Source: Reticulascus tulasneorum
Lineage: Eukaryota; Ascomycota; Sordariomycetes; Glomerellales; Reticulascaceae
DNA length: 64,000 bases
NCBI GenBank assembly: GCA_001557505.1
Contig: LSAX01000001.1
Coordinates: 4,278,001 to 4,342,000 of the forward strand
Reading direction: 5' to 3'
The translations under genes and the position numbers were made by a program. The notes beneath the pieces were generated by a model that was given only the letters and a program-made list of their open reading frames with translations, was not told the origin of the DNA and did not search any database. Positions 33,899 through 43,986 of the stretch are shown here, one piece after another. Positions within the stretch are counted from its first letter, which is position 1. Every line of letters begins with the position of its first letter.

Positions 33899-36800
33899 TA
33901 GCCCAAGGGCCGACTCTGACCGCCATTTGTGGTCAACAAGGGATGAGAGGGCCAACACTTGGTGTAGGGTTGAAACGATAATATTGGGGCACAATCAAGG
34001 GTGATTCAGCAACAACGACAGGAATGAGAATGGAAACGAGATTGGAACGAGCACCTAATGCTTAAAACTTAATTGGACAGTCAAGGCCACTCTCTGGCCA
34101 TAGCTTTAGATAGATAAAAGAGCTGGTCTCACTACCCACTGTGGAAGATGACTTCATCAACCAACCTCATCACATGCCGCTTTCAACGTTGCTGAGACCT
34201 TAGAGGGAAATAGAAGAAGTTGGCAGTCTTGCACAGACGTACCTCATCAGTGCTGGCCACACTCATCTCCATCACCGAGATGGGACGGAAGTTCGAGCTC
34301 AGAACACGAGAAGTCGAAAGCAGACAGACCCGACAGAAGAAGAAAACCATCATGCTTTGGTCGGCGACGCCGTGATTGAGCATCAAGCTGATTCACAGCA
34401 AGCGGGGTTCTTGTTGCCAAACAATTGGACGCGGTGGTGCGGGGAGATTGGCCGTGTACTATACCTAGCCTGAGGCCAATACATTGGTGTCTTCCAAGTC
34501 ACTTCGTTCTTGTTGACTTAAGATAGCCACGGTGCGGTCCATGTAAGATGAATTGCGAACCATAGGAGGCTAAGTAGGCAAATTTTCATCCAATACCGCC
34601 ACGCAGGTTTGTGACTTGTGGCGTGCTTGCTTATAACCTCGCTGCCTCTATTGACATGTCTCTCAAATTTGTCGTGCGCTTGGCCTACTTCTTCGTGCAT
34701 GCGAAGCGGCAAAGACGGCTTGGTAGGTTCCCTCCGATGCGGGCGTTGAATTTAGCTTGTTGACAAAGCTAACCCAAGATGGGGCAAAGAACGGCAGTGG
34801 GATGATAGAGCCTCCGTGTCCCGCAGCCGAAGATAAGTACCGAGTGGCTAGGACCAAGTTCCTTGCTGTTGGCCGAGCCTAGCTAAGAACGTGGTCTCGT
34901 ATGCGGAAAGAAGTACTTAGATGAACTTCATTGCTGTGGGGTTAGAAACTGGTTCGTTTGATGTTCCCTCAGGCATTTCTCATTCCAGATACTGCCATCA
35001 GGACTAGTAAACTGAAACTGCACTTTGGTAATGTCGCCTGGGAAACCATCAAACCGACTGTCCGAAGCAGTAGTATTATGGAGTCTCGCGGCCATCGTCG
35101 TGCTGGCTCAAAATGCCCCACTGGATCGGGTTGCATGATGCTGTGATATTGAGTCTATGGGCCACCTCTCGTGATAGAAAAGCAGTGTCTGATGCCATGA
35201 ATCGGCTCGCATCCACAAAGAGAGCTATCCGATAAGTCCAACCACTGCGTATCTTCCCTATCGCCAACTGAGAGGCGACACGCCAACTCCTAGTAGACTT
35301 CACTGAGTGTCTTTGTGCCCTCGGAGCAATGTTCGGGGTATTATTGTTAGCGGGCTAGGTTTCGCGGCCATGTGGTTCTCGTAGCACTGAAGGTAATAAT
35401 ATACTCGCCAATTCTTGCCTGACGTGGCGTTATATATTGGAAAGGAAATTTGTTCTCTCCCCTGGATGGCATCTTGCGGAGGAGCACAGCTGATATTTGC
35501 TATTGTGGCTGGCAACGTGGCCTGACAAGTTACTGACAAGTGAGTGACGGGCAACTGACATCTTCCGCTTCCAGTGACACAGGCAACGCTCCACGTGATG
35601 CAAGACCTCAATGTCGGCGATGTCTCAGGCTAAGAGAAGAGATTTCGGGGGACGTGGTGAGAATGGTTAGTAGGTTCCTCAACCTCAAATATTGCGACGG
35701 TCATAATATCGCCGAGTATGCCGTGCAAACTCTTGCATCATCGAGTGCTAGGCTTGAGTAGTTGATTCGACCCACGCCAACTACGGGGCACAGAAGAATG
35801 GGTCGTTGTGGACTGCTCATATATCATAACGGCTCCGGTAACTTGGTTGGAGTAGCGTCGTCGATCAGTATCAAGCGCTCCTTCAGCAGCACAGGTGTGT
35901 GGGTTCTCCGCAATTCCTCCTCGCACAGCTCCGGTGGCATGCCCGTTTGAAGTTCTATGGAAGGATCTGCACCGTCATACCGCGGTGGCCAAGGTCGTAC
36001 CGTGTTTCTGGTTGGTGACCAGTTGCAATTAGGAGGTAGAGATGAACAGGGTTCTAGGCCGCAACGTTGATCCCACAAGATACCTCTGGGTATCGCCACG
36101 AGCTAGTAGACTATATACTGGCGAGGCTGAGCAGCTGGGTATCCAATGCAATATAATATGCCGGAAAGAGAGGATGAATATCGACCAGATACTCTCGTCT
36201 AAGACGTGAAAAGTAGTGAGAGGCACAAGACTGAGACAGCTCGCTTGACACAGTCCGAGTATGCTATGAATTCTTGGCTGAAGAACGGTCGAGGGAAGGA
36301 AGGGTCCTCTGCAAGCGTGTGCACTGGTTGTATCGTCTCATCGACTGCAACCAACCGTTAGGCCTAGTCACAAGATTAAGCCGACCCCCAGTCGAAGATC
36401 ATTCTCACCTCGACGATGTGGCGTGCATAGGGAGATATTGGCTTGCGATACCGAGGAACGTCATAGCTTGGCTGGGTCAACCACGGCTTGTGGAGTGATG
36501 GCCAAAAATGTCCACCGGTGAAGAGGCTAAGAGCTGTAGATGGTGAGCTGTCTCACCGGGAAAGGGGGGCTGCGGGTCAATACAAGATATAGACGGTAAC
36601 ACAAATCTGCAGCGGCCCGATCTCTCTTGGAGAAGCGATGTTTGCGCCGGCGAACTGGACGGGCCCGAAACAAGTGGCCCAAAATCTCCGCCTGACATTG
36701 CCGAGAATATTGAGATATAAGGCCGCCGAAGCGGGTATCTAGTGGTCGGGATCTCAACGAGAAGGCGCTGAGACCCTCAGCCCATACCCTCTTCCTGCGG

Positions 36801-37405
36801 CGAGATCTCCCAGCCTGAGGGCGACTTGAAGTGACACTTTCGGGCCAATTCAGGAAGAAGCTAGAAACGCCATGGGGTCAACAGGCGCGGCAGATAGTTT
36901 TGGAAACCGGTCTGGTGTGGCTTGCTCCTCGGAATCTCCGTCGGCTGTTCTCGCCTGGCATTGGTTCGCGGAAGTGAGCAAAGGGTCAGTGCTGACCGAG
37001 CTTCATTATCAGTGAGTTCTGATAGCCTCCTAGCCCTGACAAACGATGCCCCCTTCTCTGTGATCCCACGCTAGAGGTCCTTCCGAGCCTGATTCAGAAT
37101 GGTGCCAAACGAAGGTTGCTGCTGTGACACGCACAGGTTTCTGGTATAGCTTCTTTGCTCCAGCATTGCTGGGTGGTCTTTCAACTACACGCCATCATCT
37201 CCTTTGCGAGGTATCGTATTGTTCTTGACACCTACCAACCGTTGAAAACCCGGTCAATGCAAGCGTCCGCGTGGGAGGCTGCTTATGGCAAGAGGCAACA
37301 GCCGTGATATTGGCGACAGATAAGGAGGTTGAGATGACGGTTGAGACAGACAGCGAGAGCTGGTGCCGTACCAAGCTGGCAGAAGATTGGCACCTGGACG
37401 ACAAG
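33899..37405. other. gene-poor region of about 3.5 kb
   Basis: Only short, motif-free open frames on both strands. No transposon remnant, RNA gene or long repeat stands out by eye. Confidence 0.4.
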
Positions 37406-37412
37406 TATAAAG
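37406..37412 (+). promoter_or_regulatory. TATA box
   Basis: TATAAAG 163 bases upstream of the ATG at 37575, followed by a CT-rich stretch at about 37490-37515 typical of fungal transcription start regions. Confidence 0.45.
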
Positions 37413-37574
37413 GGGGAAATGTTCGCCATCTGACCTGACTTCGACTGAAGGATCATTCGCAGCACTCAGTCAGGGTATTAGAGAGTCTGGTCTTCTCAAT
37501 CTTCTCGATACGCTTCCATATCCGACTGCCAGAGCATTGCTTGAACTCAGCCAGGGAGCCAGCCAGTTGTTACA

Positions 37575-37957
37575 ATGGTCAAGTCAACAGCCAACTCGAA
37601 GAGCAAGGGCAGCAGTGAGCGTTCCTATGGCCCCATTACTAAGCAGCTGCTAAGTGGTCCCCAGGCTCGTCGACCAAGAAGAGCTCAGGCCCTACCATTC
37701 CGGTTGAACGGCCATGGGAGCATGATCAATATCACGGAGCCCAGCAAAATGTTCAGGGCAGAGGCAGCTTGCCGATGCAACGCTGGGTGGAAGAGCCAGT
37801 AAACGTCGCACCGTACAATGACATCGCCGAGGTCTCTCAGCTCAAAGACTCATACAAAGTCGGCCCTGAGGGCTACCAGGGTACAGCAGCAGGGACTTCT
37901 GGATCGAAGAAGGGCCATCAGTCCGAGAACAAGAAGAAGAAGCATTCGGTCAAATGA
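37575..37957 (+). CDS. hypothetical small Ser/Lys-rich protein
   Basis: Unrecognised protein of 110 residues from two exons, 37575-37614 and 37665-37957. The 50-base intron has donor GTGAGC, a TACTAAG branch site and acceptor CCCCAG, and splicing joins the two frames in phase. The N-terminus is MVKSTANSKSKGSSSSTKKSS-like, very rich in Ser and Lys. The middle contains PVERPWEHDQYHG and MQRWVEEPVNVAPYND. The C-terminus ends in a Lys cluster (ENKKKKHSVK). There is no signal peptide or membrane segment. A promoter with a TATA box and a good intron argue that it is expressed. Confidence 0.55.
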
Positions 37958-38545
37958 GAGGCGACGGGCGACAACCATTGCATCTGGCAGCTTGGATGGG
38001 CACCGACTTCGGTTTGCATATCTGTCTTGGTGACCGGGGGGTATTGATCTCTTAGTCCATGAGGAGAAACACATCTGGTAGATAGTTGTCTTTTGCAATT
38101 GACTGTTTGTTAAGACCGAGTACGGCTCCATTCTTCATTCTCCAGGCGCATGAGATGCTTGAACTGTGGTCGATGGGGTCGTGGAAATTAGGCCCTGATC
38201 CGTGGCCGAGCGTGAAACGGGGGGGAAGGGGGCCATGTCTGACGGCTGATACTGGGGAACCTAGACTAGGTAGCAGAATAATAAGGCTGAGGCTGGAAGC
38301 TCTGAGACGCTGGAGGTGGTGATGCCAAGGGACTGAGACGAGCAAAGGAATTGGAGGCATGAGCGCAAGCGGGAGAGAGTACGAAGTGCAGACGCAATTA
38401 CTCCGTACAATCTGCACAGAGCGGTCCTGGAGATGGGACCTTTGACACCAACCCCTGCCGGCGCCTGGGGGGTATGTAGCAGTCGTGTACTACGTCGTAG
38501 TACGAATAGTCTGTACAGTTCTGCAACCTGGATTGGCACATAACA
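37958..38545. other. intergenic, left flank of the transposon
   Basis: About 590 bases with no convincing gene. Overlapping short reverse-strand frames only. Confidence 0.4.
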
Positions 38546-38547
38546 TA

Positions 38548-40159
38548 CGGACGTCTGCTTCAAAAGTCATGTCCTACGCTAGTAACGCCAAGAACGCCAC
38601 TATCTTGGCATTCAGGCCTCTACACATCTAGATTAGGCCCGATTGAAGCTATCTTATTCAATTTGAACGTGTCTACCTCTATGACTGCTAGGCTTGATAT
38701 GTTCTCGGCCTTCCTTATACTCATTTCCACCATCTAATTCGATAATAAGCTTAACATGCCGTTGAACACGCTCGACAAACTTCTGTAATATAGGTAACGG
38801 CAAATCAAGCCAAGCCTGCTTCCATCTCTTAATAGCTTCAACCCGTGATTTCGGGGCTCCTTTCTTAGTAGTATATCTCTTAAGCCAAAACCAGACTGGC
38901 TCGATTGCATTGAGATCTGGTGAGTTACCGCACCAAAGAAGACGAGCAATCTTGTTGATATCATAATGCCGGTCTTGAATCCAATGAGCGTGTGAGGGTG
39001 CCTTATCTTCTTGAACAACTGTATTAGGACGGACGGCAAGACACTCTCTTGCGAAGGGGAAAAGCAGAGGGTTCAAGATAGTTATCTGATATCGATACCA
39101 ATCGATTCCAGTACCTGTTCCACGAGCTAACTTGCCGTGCTTATTATCCCATTTCCATTGAGGCTTCTTGCCGGGGATACCTCGAAGCTTAAGTCGATTC
39201 ATACGAGTTGAAAGTTCCCACTCTTCTCGTTTGATAAGCTCAAGCTCGATATTAAGCTTCTTGATCTCTTCTTCGGCTATCTTCTTCTCTGTAGCCGTCT
39301 CTGGTAACCAGCAGTGTGAAGGGCCCTTCTTATCGTATGTAAAACAGCCCCAGAACATAAACTCAGAGTATCCCTTCCAACGCTCACGGATACAGCTCTT
39401 AGCAAAAGCTTCATCGGATTTCCTCCATACTCTATAACCACCTCGACGGTGATTCAAGAGGACAGAAGTCTCGTCAGACCAGATCACATTCTTCCAGTCA
39501 TCAAGAGTCCATCCTTCATGGTCGTAACACCAGCGAAGACGCTCAGCCTTCATCTTCTTTGTAAGGCCAGGTTTCCGTGTTGGCTTCGTCTTCCGATATC
39601 CATTCTCTCGTAGGATCCGCCAGATCGTTGTCTCTGATATGTCTATACCAACATCGCTGAAATCACCAGCGATATCAGCACAAGACTTCTCACGGCCATA
39701 GCGATCTAGGCGTACCTTTTCGATTGTTTGTTGGACGATTTCAGCGGTCTTCTTAGTAGGACGGCCAGATCGAGGAGCATCTTCGAGATATTCGTTCTTC
39801 AGAGTCAACGGACGGCAATTAGGATCAAATCCACGTTCACAAGCGCGAGCATAGATCCTATTAACTTGACGCGTTGAGATCCCTGTGATCCCGGCGACTT
39901 CGGCAGTAGTTTTGCCTCCACAAGGGGACTTAAGGGTAACGATAAGAGCCCTTGTTGCAATATCTGATTCTGCACCTTGAGGAGCCATGTTTATGATCAG
40001 CAATATTCAATCAAAAAGAGAGATACGAGACTCAATATTAGATAGAGCTAGGAAGAGGGGTAAGCTCTCCGGCTCGTAGAGGGTATTTCCTGTTTTGTGG
40101 CGTATATAAGCGAGCCTTGGCGTCTTGGCGTAGGACATGACTTTTGAAACCGACCTCCG
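38548..40159 (-). mobile_element. Tc1/mariner-type DNA transposon, apparently complete
   Basis: A 1612-base element with terminal inverted repeats at 38548-38579 and 40128-40159. These match at 29 of 32 positions and share a perfect block TTCAAAAGTCATGTCCTACG. A further subterminal CGCCAAG/CGCCA similarity lies just inside. TA dinucleotides at 38546-38547 and 40160-40161 flank the element, as expected for the target duplication of this superfamily. The only gene inside is one transposase on the reverse strand. The intact frame and closely matched ends suggest a fairly recent arrival that has escaped heavy repeat-induced point mutation. Confidence 0.93.
38654..39988 (-). CDS. Tc1/mariner family transposase
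   Basis: DDE transposase of 444 residues that would cut and re-insert the surrounding element. The N-terminus has paired helix-turn-helix regions (TTAEVAGITGISTRQVNRIY, then ETTIWRILRENGYRKTKP). The catalytic acids are visible: Asp in VIWSDETS, Asp in VVQEDKAPSH, and Glu in GNSPDLNAIEPVWFWLK, spaced as DD34E-like. An inserted charged coiled segment (EKKIAEEEIKKLNIELELI) lies between the first two acids. No CENP-B domain is seen, so it is not Fot1/pogo type. The ATG at 39988 was chosen because the frame upstream begins only with TTG. No stop or frameshift interrupts it. Confidence 0.92.
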   Translation of the reverse strand: MAPQGAESDIATRALIVTLKSPCGGKTTAEVAGITGISTRQVNRIYARACERGFDPNCRPLTLKNEYLEDAPRSGRPTKKTAEIVQQTIEKVRLDRYGREKSCADIAGDFSDVGIDISETTIWRILRENGYRKTKPTRKPGLTKKMKAERLRWCYDHEGWTLDDWKNVIWSDETSVLLNHRRGGYRVWRKSDEAFAKSCIRERWKGYSEFMFWGCFTYDKKGPSHCWLPETATEKKIAEEEIKKLNIELELIKREEWELSTRMNRLKLRGIPGKKPQWKWDNKHGKLARGTGTGIDWYRYQITILNPLLFPFARECLAVRPNTVVQEDKAPSHAHWIQDRHYDINKIARLLWCGNSPDLNAIEPVWFWLKRYTTKKGAPKSRVEAIKRWKQAWLDLPLPILQKFVERVQRHVKLIIELDGGNEYKEGREHIKPSSHRGRHVQIE

Positions 40160-40161
40160 TA

Positions 40162-42498
40162 GATCTGTACCATAATGGTCCAGGAGCAGGTTGAGAATCA
40201 TCTGCAAATGGTGCGGGTCGGCCGGCACCAGGTTCACCAGGGGTCTCTGTTCGCGGTCACGGCAGTGTGCGGACCCTCATAAGCTCTCCCCAAGGCCATT
40301 TGTGGCGCGATGGTGGACACAGAGAGAGAGCCAAGAGACGACGCGACGGCATATTTGCTCTGGGGCGATTTTGGGGCTGGGCTGGGAGTGAGCTGGGGGT
40401 TGCGCGTCCACAAATAAATGTACTTTCGTCCAGGCGTCGGACAAAGAATCCGTCACGTCATATGCTGCTTGTGCCCCGCATAAAGCCAAGCCTTCTGTAA
40501 ACGGCCCGGGCGTGCTACTGCCTTGAAGAAAGGGAGGTGCGTACGAAAATGCAGAAGATCCTGATTGAATCAAGGAGTAGACAGCTGTGTCGTTGGGGAT
40601 GTCGTTCGTGGTGGTGGATGTATTCTTGGGATGGAGAGATGGATGTACGGACTACATGCATTCAGTTCATTCCCAGATCCGATCCACCCTCTTCCCGGAC
40701 GGCATAAATAAGCAATTCTGGAATGGGAAAGGGAAAAATAACGCGACTCTGCGCCCTGGATCTTTTGGGAGATTGCACCCCCTCGATGCCGCGTGCGTGT
40801 GTGCCTCTTCCCTGACGTCAAGCCACACACACGCAACCAAAACTGGCAGCAGAGGCACAGCGTGAGGTATAATTACCATGATAATTGCTCTGTATTAGAA
40901 TAAGGTAGTCCGTACGGATTAGGTAGTTCAGTGGGTAAATATCCAGCCCACCCCCCAAAATGTAGGCCCTAGACTAGATGAATGAAGCTGGAATTATTCC
41001 CGCGATCCCAAAGCAAGGCTCCGTGATAAAGAAGCTTAGATCTTAAAATCCCTAGTATAACTTAATCATCAAGACACAAGTAGTAGTTGGGTTTGCGCCA
41101 TGTCCCGTATACATCTCGAAATCAATGGGCATCCATGATCATCATATTCCATTAGCCCCGGAAAACGCCAACCTCGCACGGGCTGGTGGTGGCCAACAGG
41201 CATGGATCCGCCGCATCCAGAATAGATCGTAGTGATCGATCGCTCTGCTGCTCTCGCTCTTGGTTCTTCACGCCTTGTCCGTCTCCAGCCACCGTCCGCT
41301 GGTTGTGGGTGAGTCGTGACTCCAGTGCGTATCCATGATCCCGGCCTCCCTCCTCTCGCCCCCCCCTCCCTAAGAAAAGAACCTAGAATGAACTTACTCC
41401 GCCCCCAACCATATCCATGTAGGTACCTGGCCTTACTGCCTATAGAGCATGCAATACTAGGTATCTTTATTGGTTCCCATCCATCCCTACCCAGTTTTTT
41501 TTTTTTACGTGAGGGAACGCACACCATTGTGCTTGGGGCGGGCTTGCTGGCTGCCCGGACTCTTGGGCCTGGTTCCCTTGCATCCCGACACTGCACACTG
41601 CGCTGGTCATTCATCATTCATCCGTCCATGCTTCTACTTCTACGTACCTCATTAATTACTTGCTTCCTCTTTCCGTCTCCCTTCAATCCCACCCTTCTCC
41701 ATCCTCTTCCCTCCTCCCCATCACGACACACACATTCGCTTGAGCGACGGAGAGGAAAACGAACGGCCAACCCATCCGACCAGCGCATCAGCAGACTCAG
41801 CTTCCCCGAAAGCTGCCCGCTCGCTTTCCTCCCTCTCCCCATTCCTGGCAAAAGCCTTGGCACCGCAAGCAACGTCGGCCGAATACGATCTTTGGTGACT
41901 TACCCCCCCCAGAACGCCAACCCCCCCGGTCGGAATTTCGAATTGCCAACACGAACAACCCTGGGGACTGTCAGCACATCAGGAGAGGCACGCAAGGACA
42001 ACGGGAAAAAATTGCACGCGACTTTGAAGGGAGCCAAATATTCGGGCAACACGCAAACTCTCGCTTTCAGCACCGTCGTTTCCATTTTAGCACCATTTGG
42101 AAACATCGAAACATTGGACGACAGATCACGATTGGCGACTTGGGACGAAGGAACCGGATCGACCAACCATTTCGCATTTACCCAGCTGCTTCGACACTCC
42201 CGATCCGCTCGATCCGCAGAATCAGAAAAAAAGAAGTTCAATCCAGACCTTCGAGATTGCCAGTCATAGCAGAACGCCTGCAATTTCTTGGGCCGTATTC
42301 GTGGCCGTGACAGATTTTCGTCGTACAATCTCGAACTTTGTATGACGTCCTGCCCAACGTGAGCCGTTGACGGACACCAAATTGTGTTCTGGCAAGAGCA
42401 CCTCCCGCGATTCAGGACCACGCAAAACACAACGGTCGCATACTCCTACTCTAAGCCTCAACACTTGATCCCAAAGTGATAGATTTTACATTTTCACA
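40162..42498. other. intergenic region of about 2.3 kb, promoter of Cys-rich membrane protein gene
   Basis: Pyrimidine-rich on the forward strand (long CT tracts, T10 near 41495, C-runs near 41905-41925), typical of a fungal promoter and long leader. A forward open frame at 41316-42269 is low-complexity and unlike any family, and is taken as chance. Confidence 0.45.
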
Positions 42499-43342
42499 AT
42501 GTGTACGTCTTAGTCCCACCCCAACGCCATCCTCTCTCCTATCCAGTCCTTACTGACCTCCCCTCAGCGGCACCAACAACTACCCTCATGCCATTTGGCG
42601 ACCTTCCAGCGTGCGCAACAAAATGCGGTGTTCTCTACGATGCCAACGGCGCCTGCGTCCCCCCGGCAGCCCCGGTCACTGACGAGTCGACCTACGAAAA
42701 CTGCTTCTGTCAATACGGCGCTCTCCAAGCCTGGCGTCAAGGCCCATCTGGCGTCTGCGACTATGCCGAGTGTGGCCAGGATGGCTTCAGCAGCCTCCAG
42801 TCCTGGTTCACCGATTTCTGCAGCATCAATGATGCGGTGGAGGACCCCACAACATCTTCTTCGGGGAGCAGCCCGACGTCGGGTTCTAACAGTGGCGGCT
42901 CGAGTAACAGCGGTGGAGGCGGCGACTGGTATGCTTTCCCCGGTTCCTATACCCCCTTTTCCCGCCTTCCGTTCTCCCATCACACTCTTATACAGGCTCT
43001 AACCCGACATCCAGGCTCTCCAACCACTGGAAATGGGTGATCATGCTCGTCATCCTCGTCGTCGGTATCGCCGGCATCTGGATCGGTGCCTGCATCTGGC
43101 GCCGCCGTTACCTCAAGCGCAAGGACCGCGCCTACGAGCTCGGCAAGCACTCGGGCAGCGCCCCCGCCCACGGCAGCTGGGGTCCCGGTGCCGGCTCAAA
43201 CGCCCACATGTCCCACATGACCGCCCCCAGCACTGTCTCCGGGCCTGGCGTCTTCATGCCCAACAACACCACGTCCGGAATGTATGACGAGAAGCCCGCC
43301 AAGAAGGACAAGAGGAAGTGGGTCGTCAAGGAGCGGACATGA
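42499..43342 (+). CDS. Cys-rich single-pass membrane protein
   Basis: Three exons, 42499-42502, 42568-42928 and 43015-43342, encode 230 residues. Exon 1 holds only ATG plus one base, a layout common in filamentous fungi. Residues about 10-90 form a Cys-rich region (LPACATKCGVLYDANGAC, CFCQYGAL, CDYAECG, WFTDFC) with about nine cysteines. A Ser/Gly-rich linker follows. Then comes one transmembrane helix (VIMLVILVVGIAGIWIGACIW) with a basic stop-transfer RRRYLKRKDR, and a Lys-rich cytosolic tail. There is no cleavable signal peptide, so the N-terminus would be exported with the helix as anchor. It resembles CFEM-like surface proteins but does not clearly match that pattern. A sensing or wall-associated role is inference. 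Confidence 0.75.
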
Positions 43343-43986
43343 TGAGCTCTTTTCGAAAAATGAAAATGGGGGACTGTGACATCCACACGCCCCCCTTTTC
43401 CCGCTCGCAAGTGCTCTCTCTCTCCTTGGACGGTTTATGAGGTTGGCGTTCCCGGGGCTCGGAACATCTGTTTTCATGCAGAGGGAAGAGGGAAGAGCTC
43501 GCTCTTACCGCTCGTGTTTCACTATTGGCGCAAGGGCATATATAGGTGGTTTGGTCTGCTTCGGTTTGGACTGGATAATAGGCGGCTTTATTGCGAGGAG
43601 GGCATTCCTGCCATGTAATAGCCGCACTCATGGCTGCGGCTTGAGTTGGACATGGCAAGCACTGGGCCCCCACGACATATATTTCACAAATGAGTAATTT
43701 CTTCTAAAGCCAGGTGTGCACTTCGCTCTCCTCCATTCCTCGCAGGGTCATCTCCATCTGTCGCTGGTGAAGGGGTCAAAGGTAGTAAGAAGGCTAAGCA
43801 TGCATCGTATTATATATCTCGTATGTGGGGTGACCGATTGACTCCCAGTGTACTGTGCCAATCACCCGCCCCCGATCCCTTGCTTTTTTGCCCATGTCCC
43901 AGCCAGCCTTTGGCCATTATCCCTTCTTATCCCCGTCTGCCATCTCCAAGCGGCAGCAGCATGCAGCCGCCCCGGAATCGCGAATC
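43343..43986. other. convergent intergenic region
   Basis: About 640 bases between the stops of the Cys-rich membrane protein and debranching-enzyme genes. No gene recognised. Confidence 0.5.

Noticed and set aside
41316..42269. Forward open frame of 317 codons
   Set aside because: Low-complexity Pro/Ser/Arg-rich translation of a pyrimidine-rich promoter region with no domain, and directly upstream of a well-supported gene.
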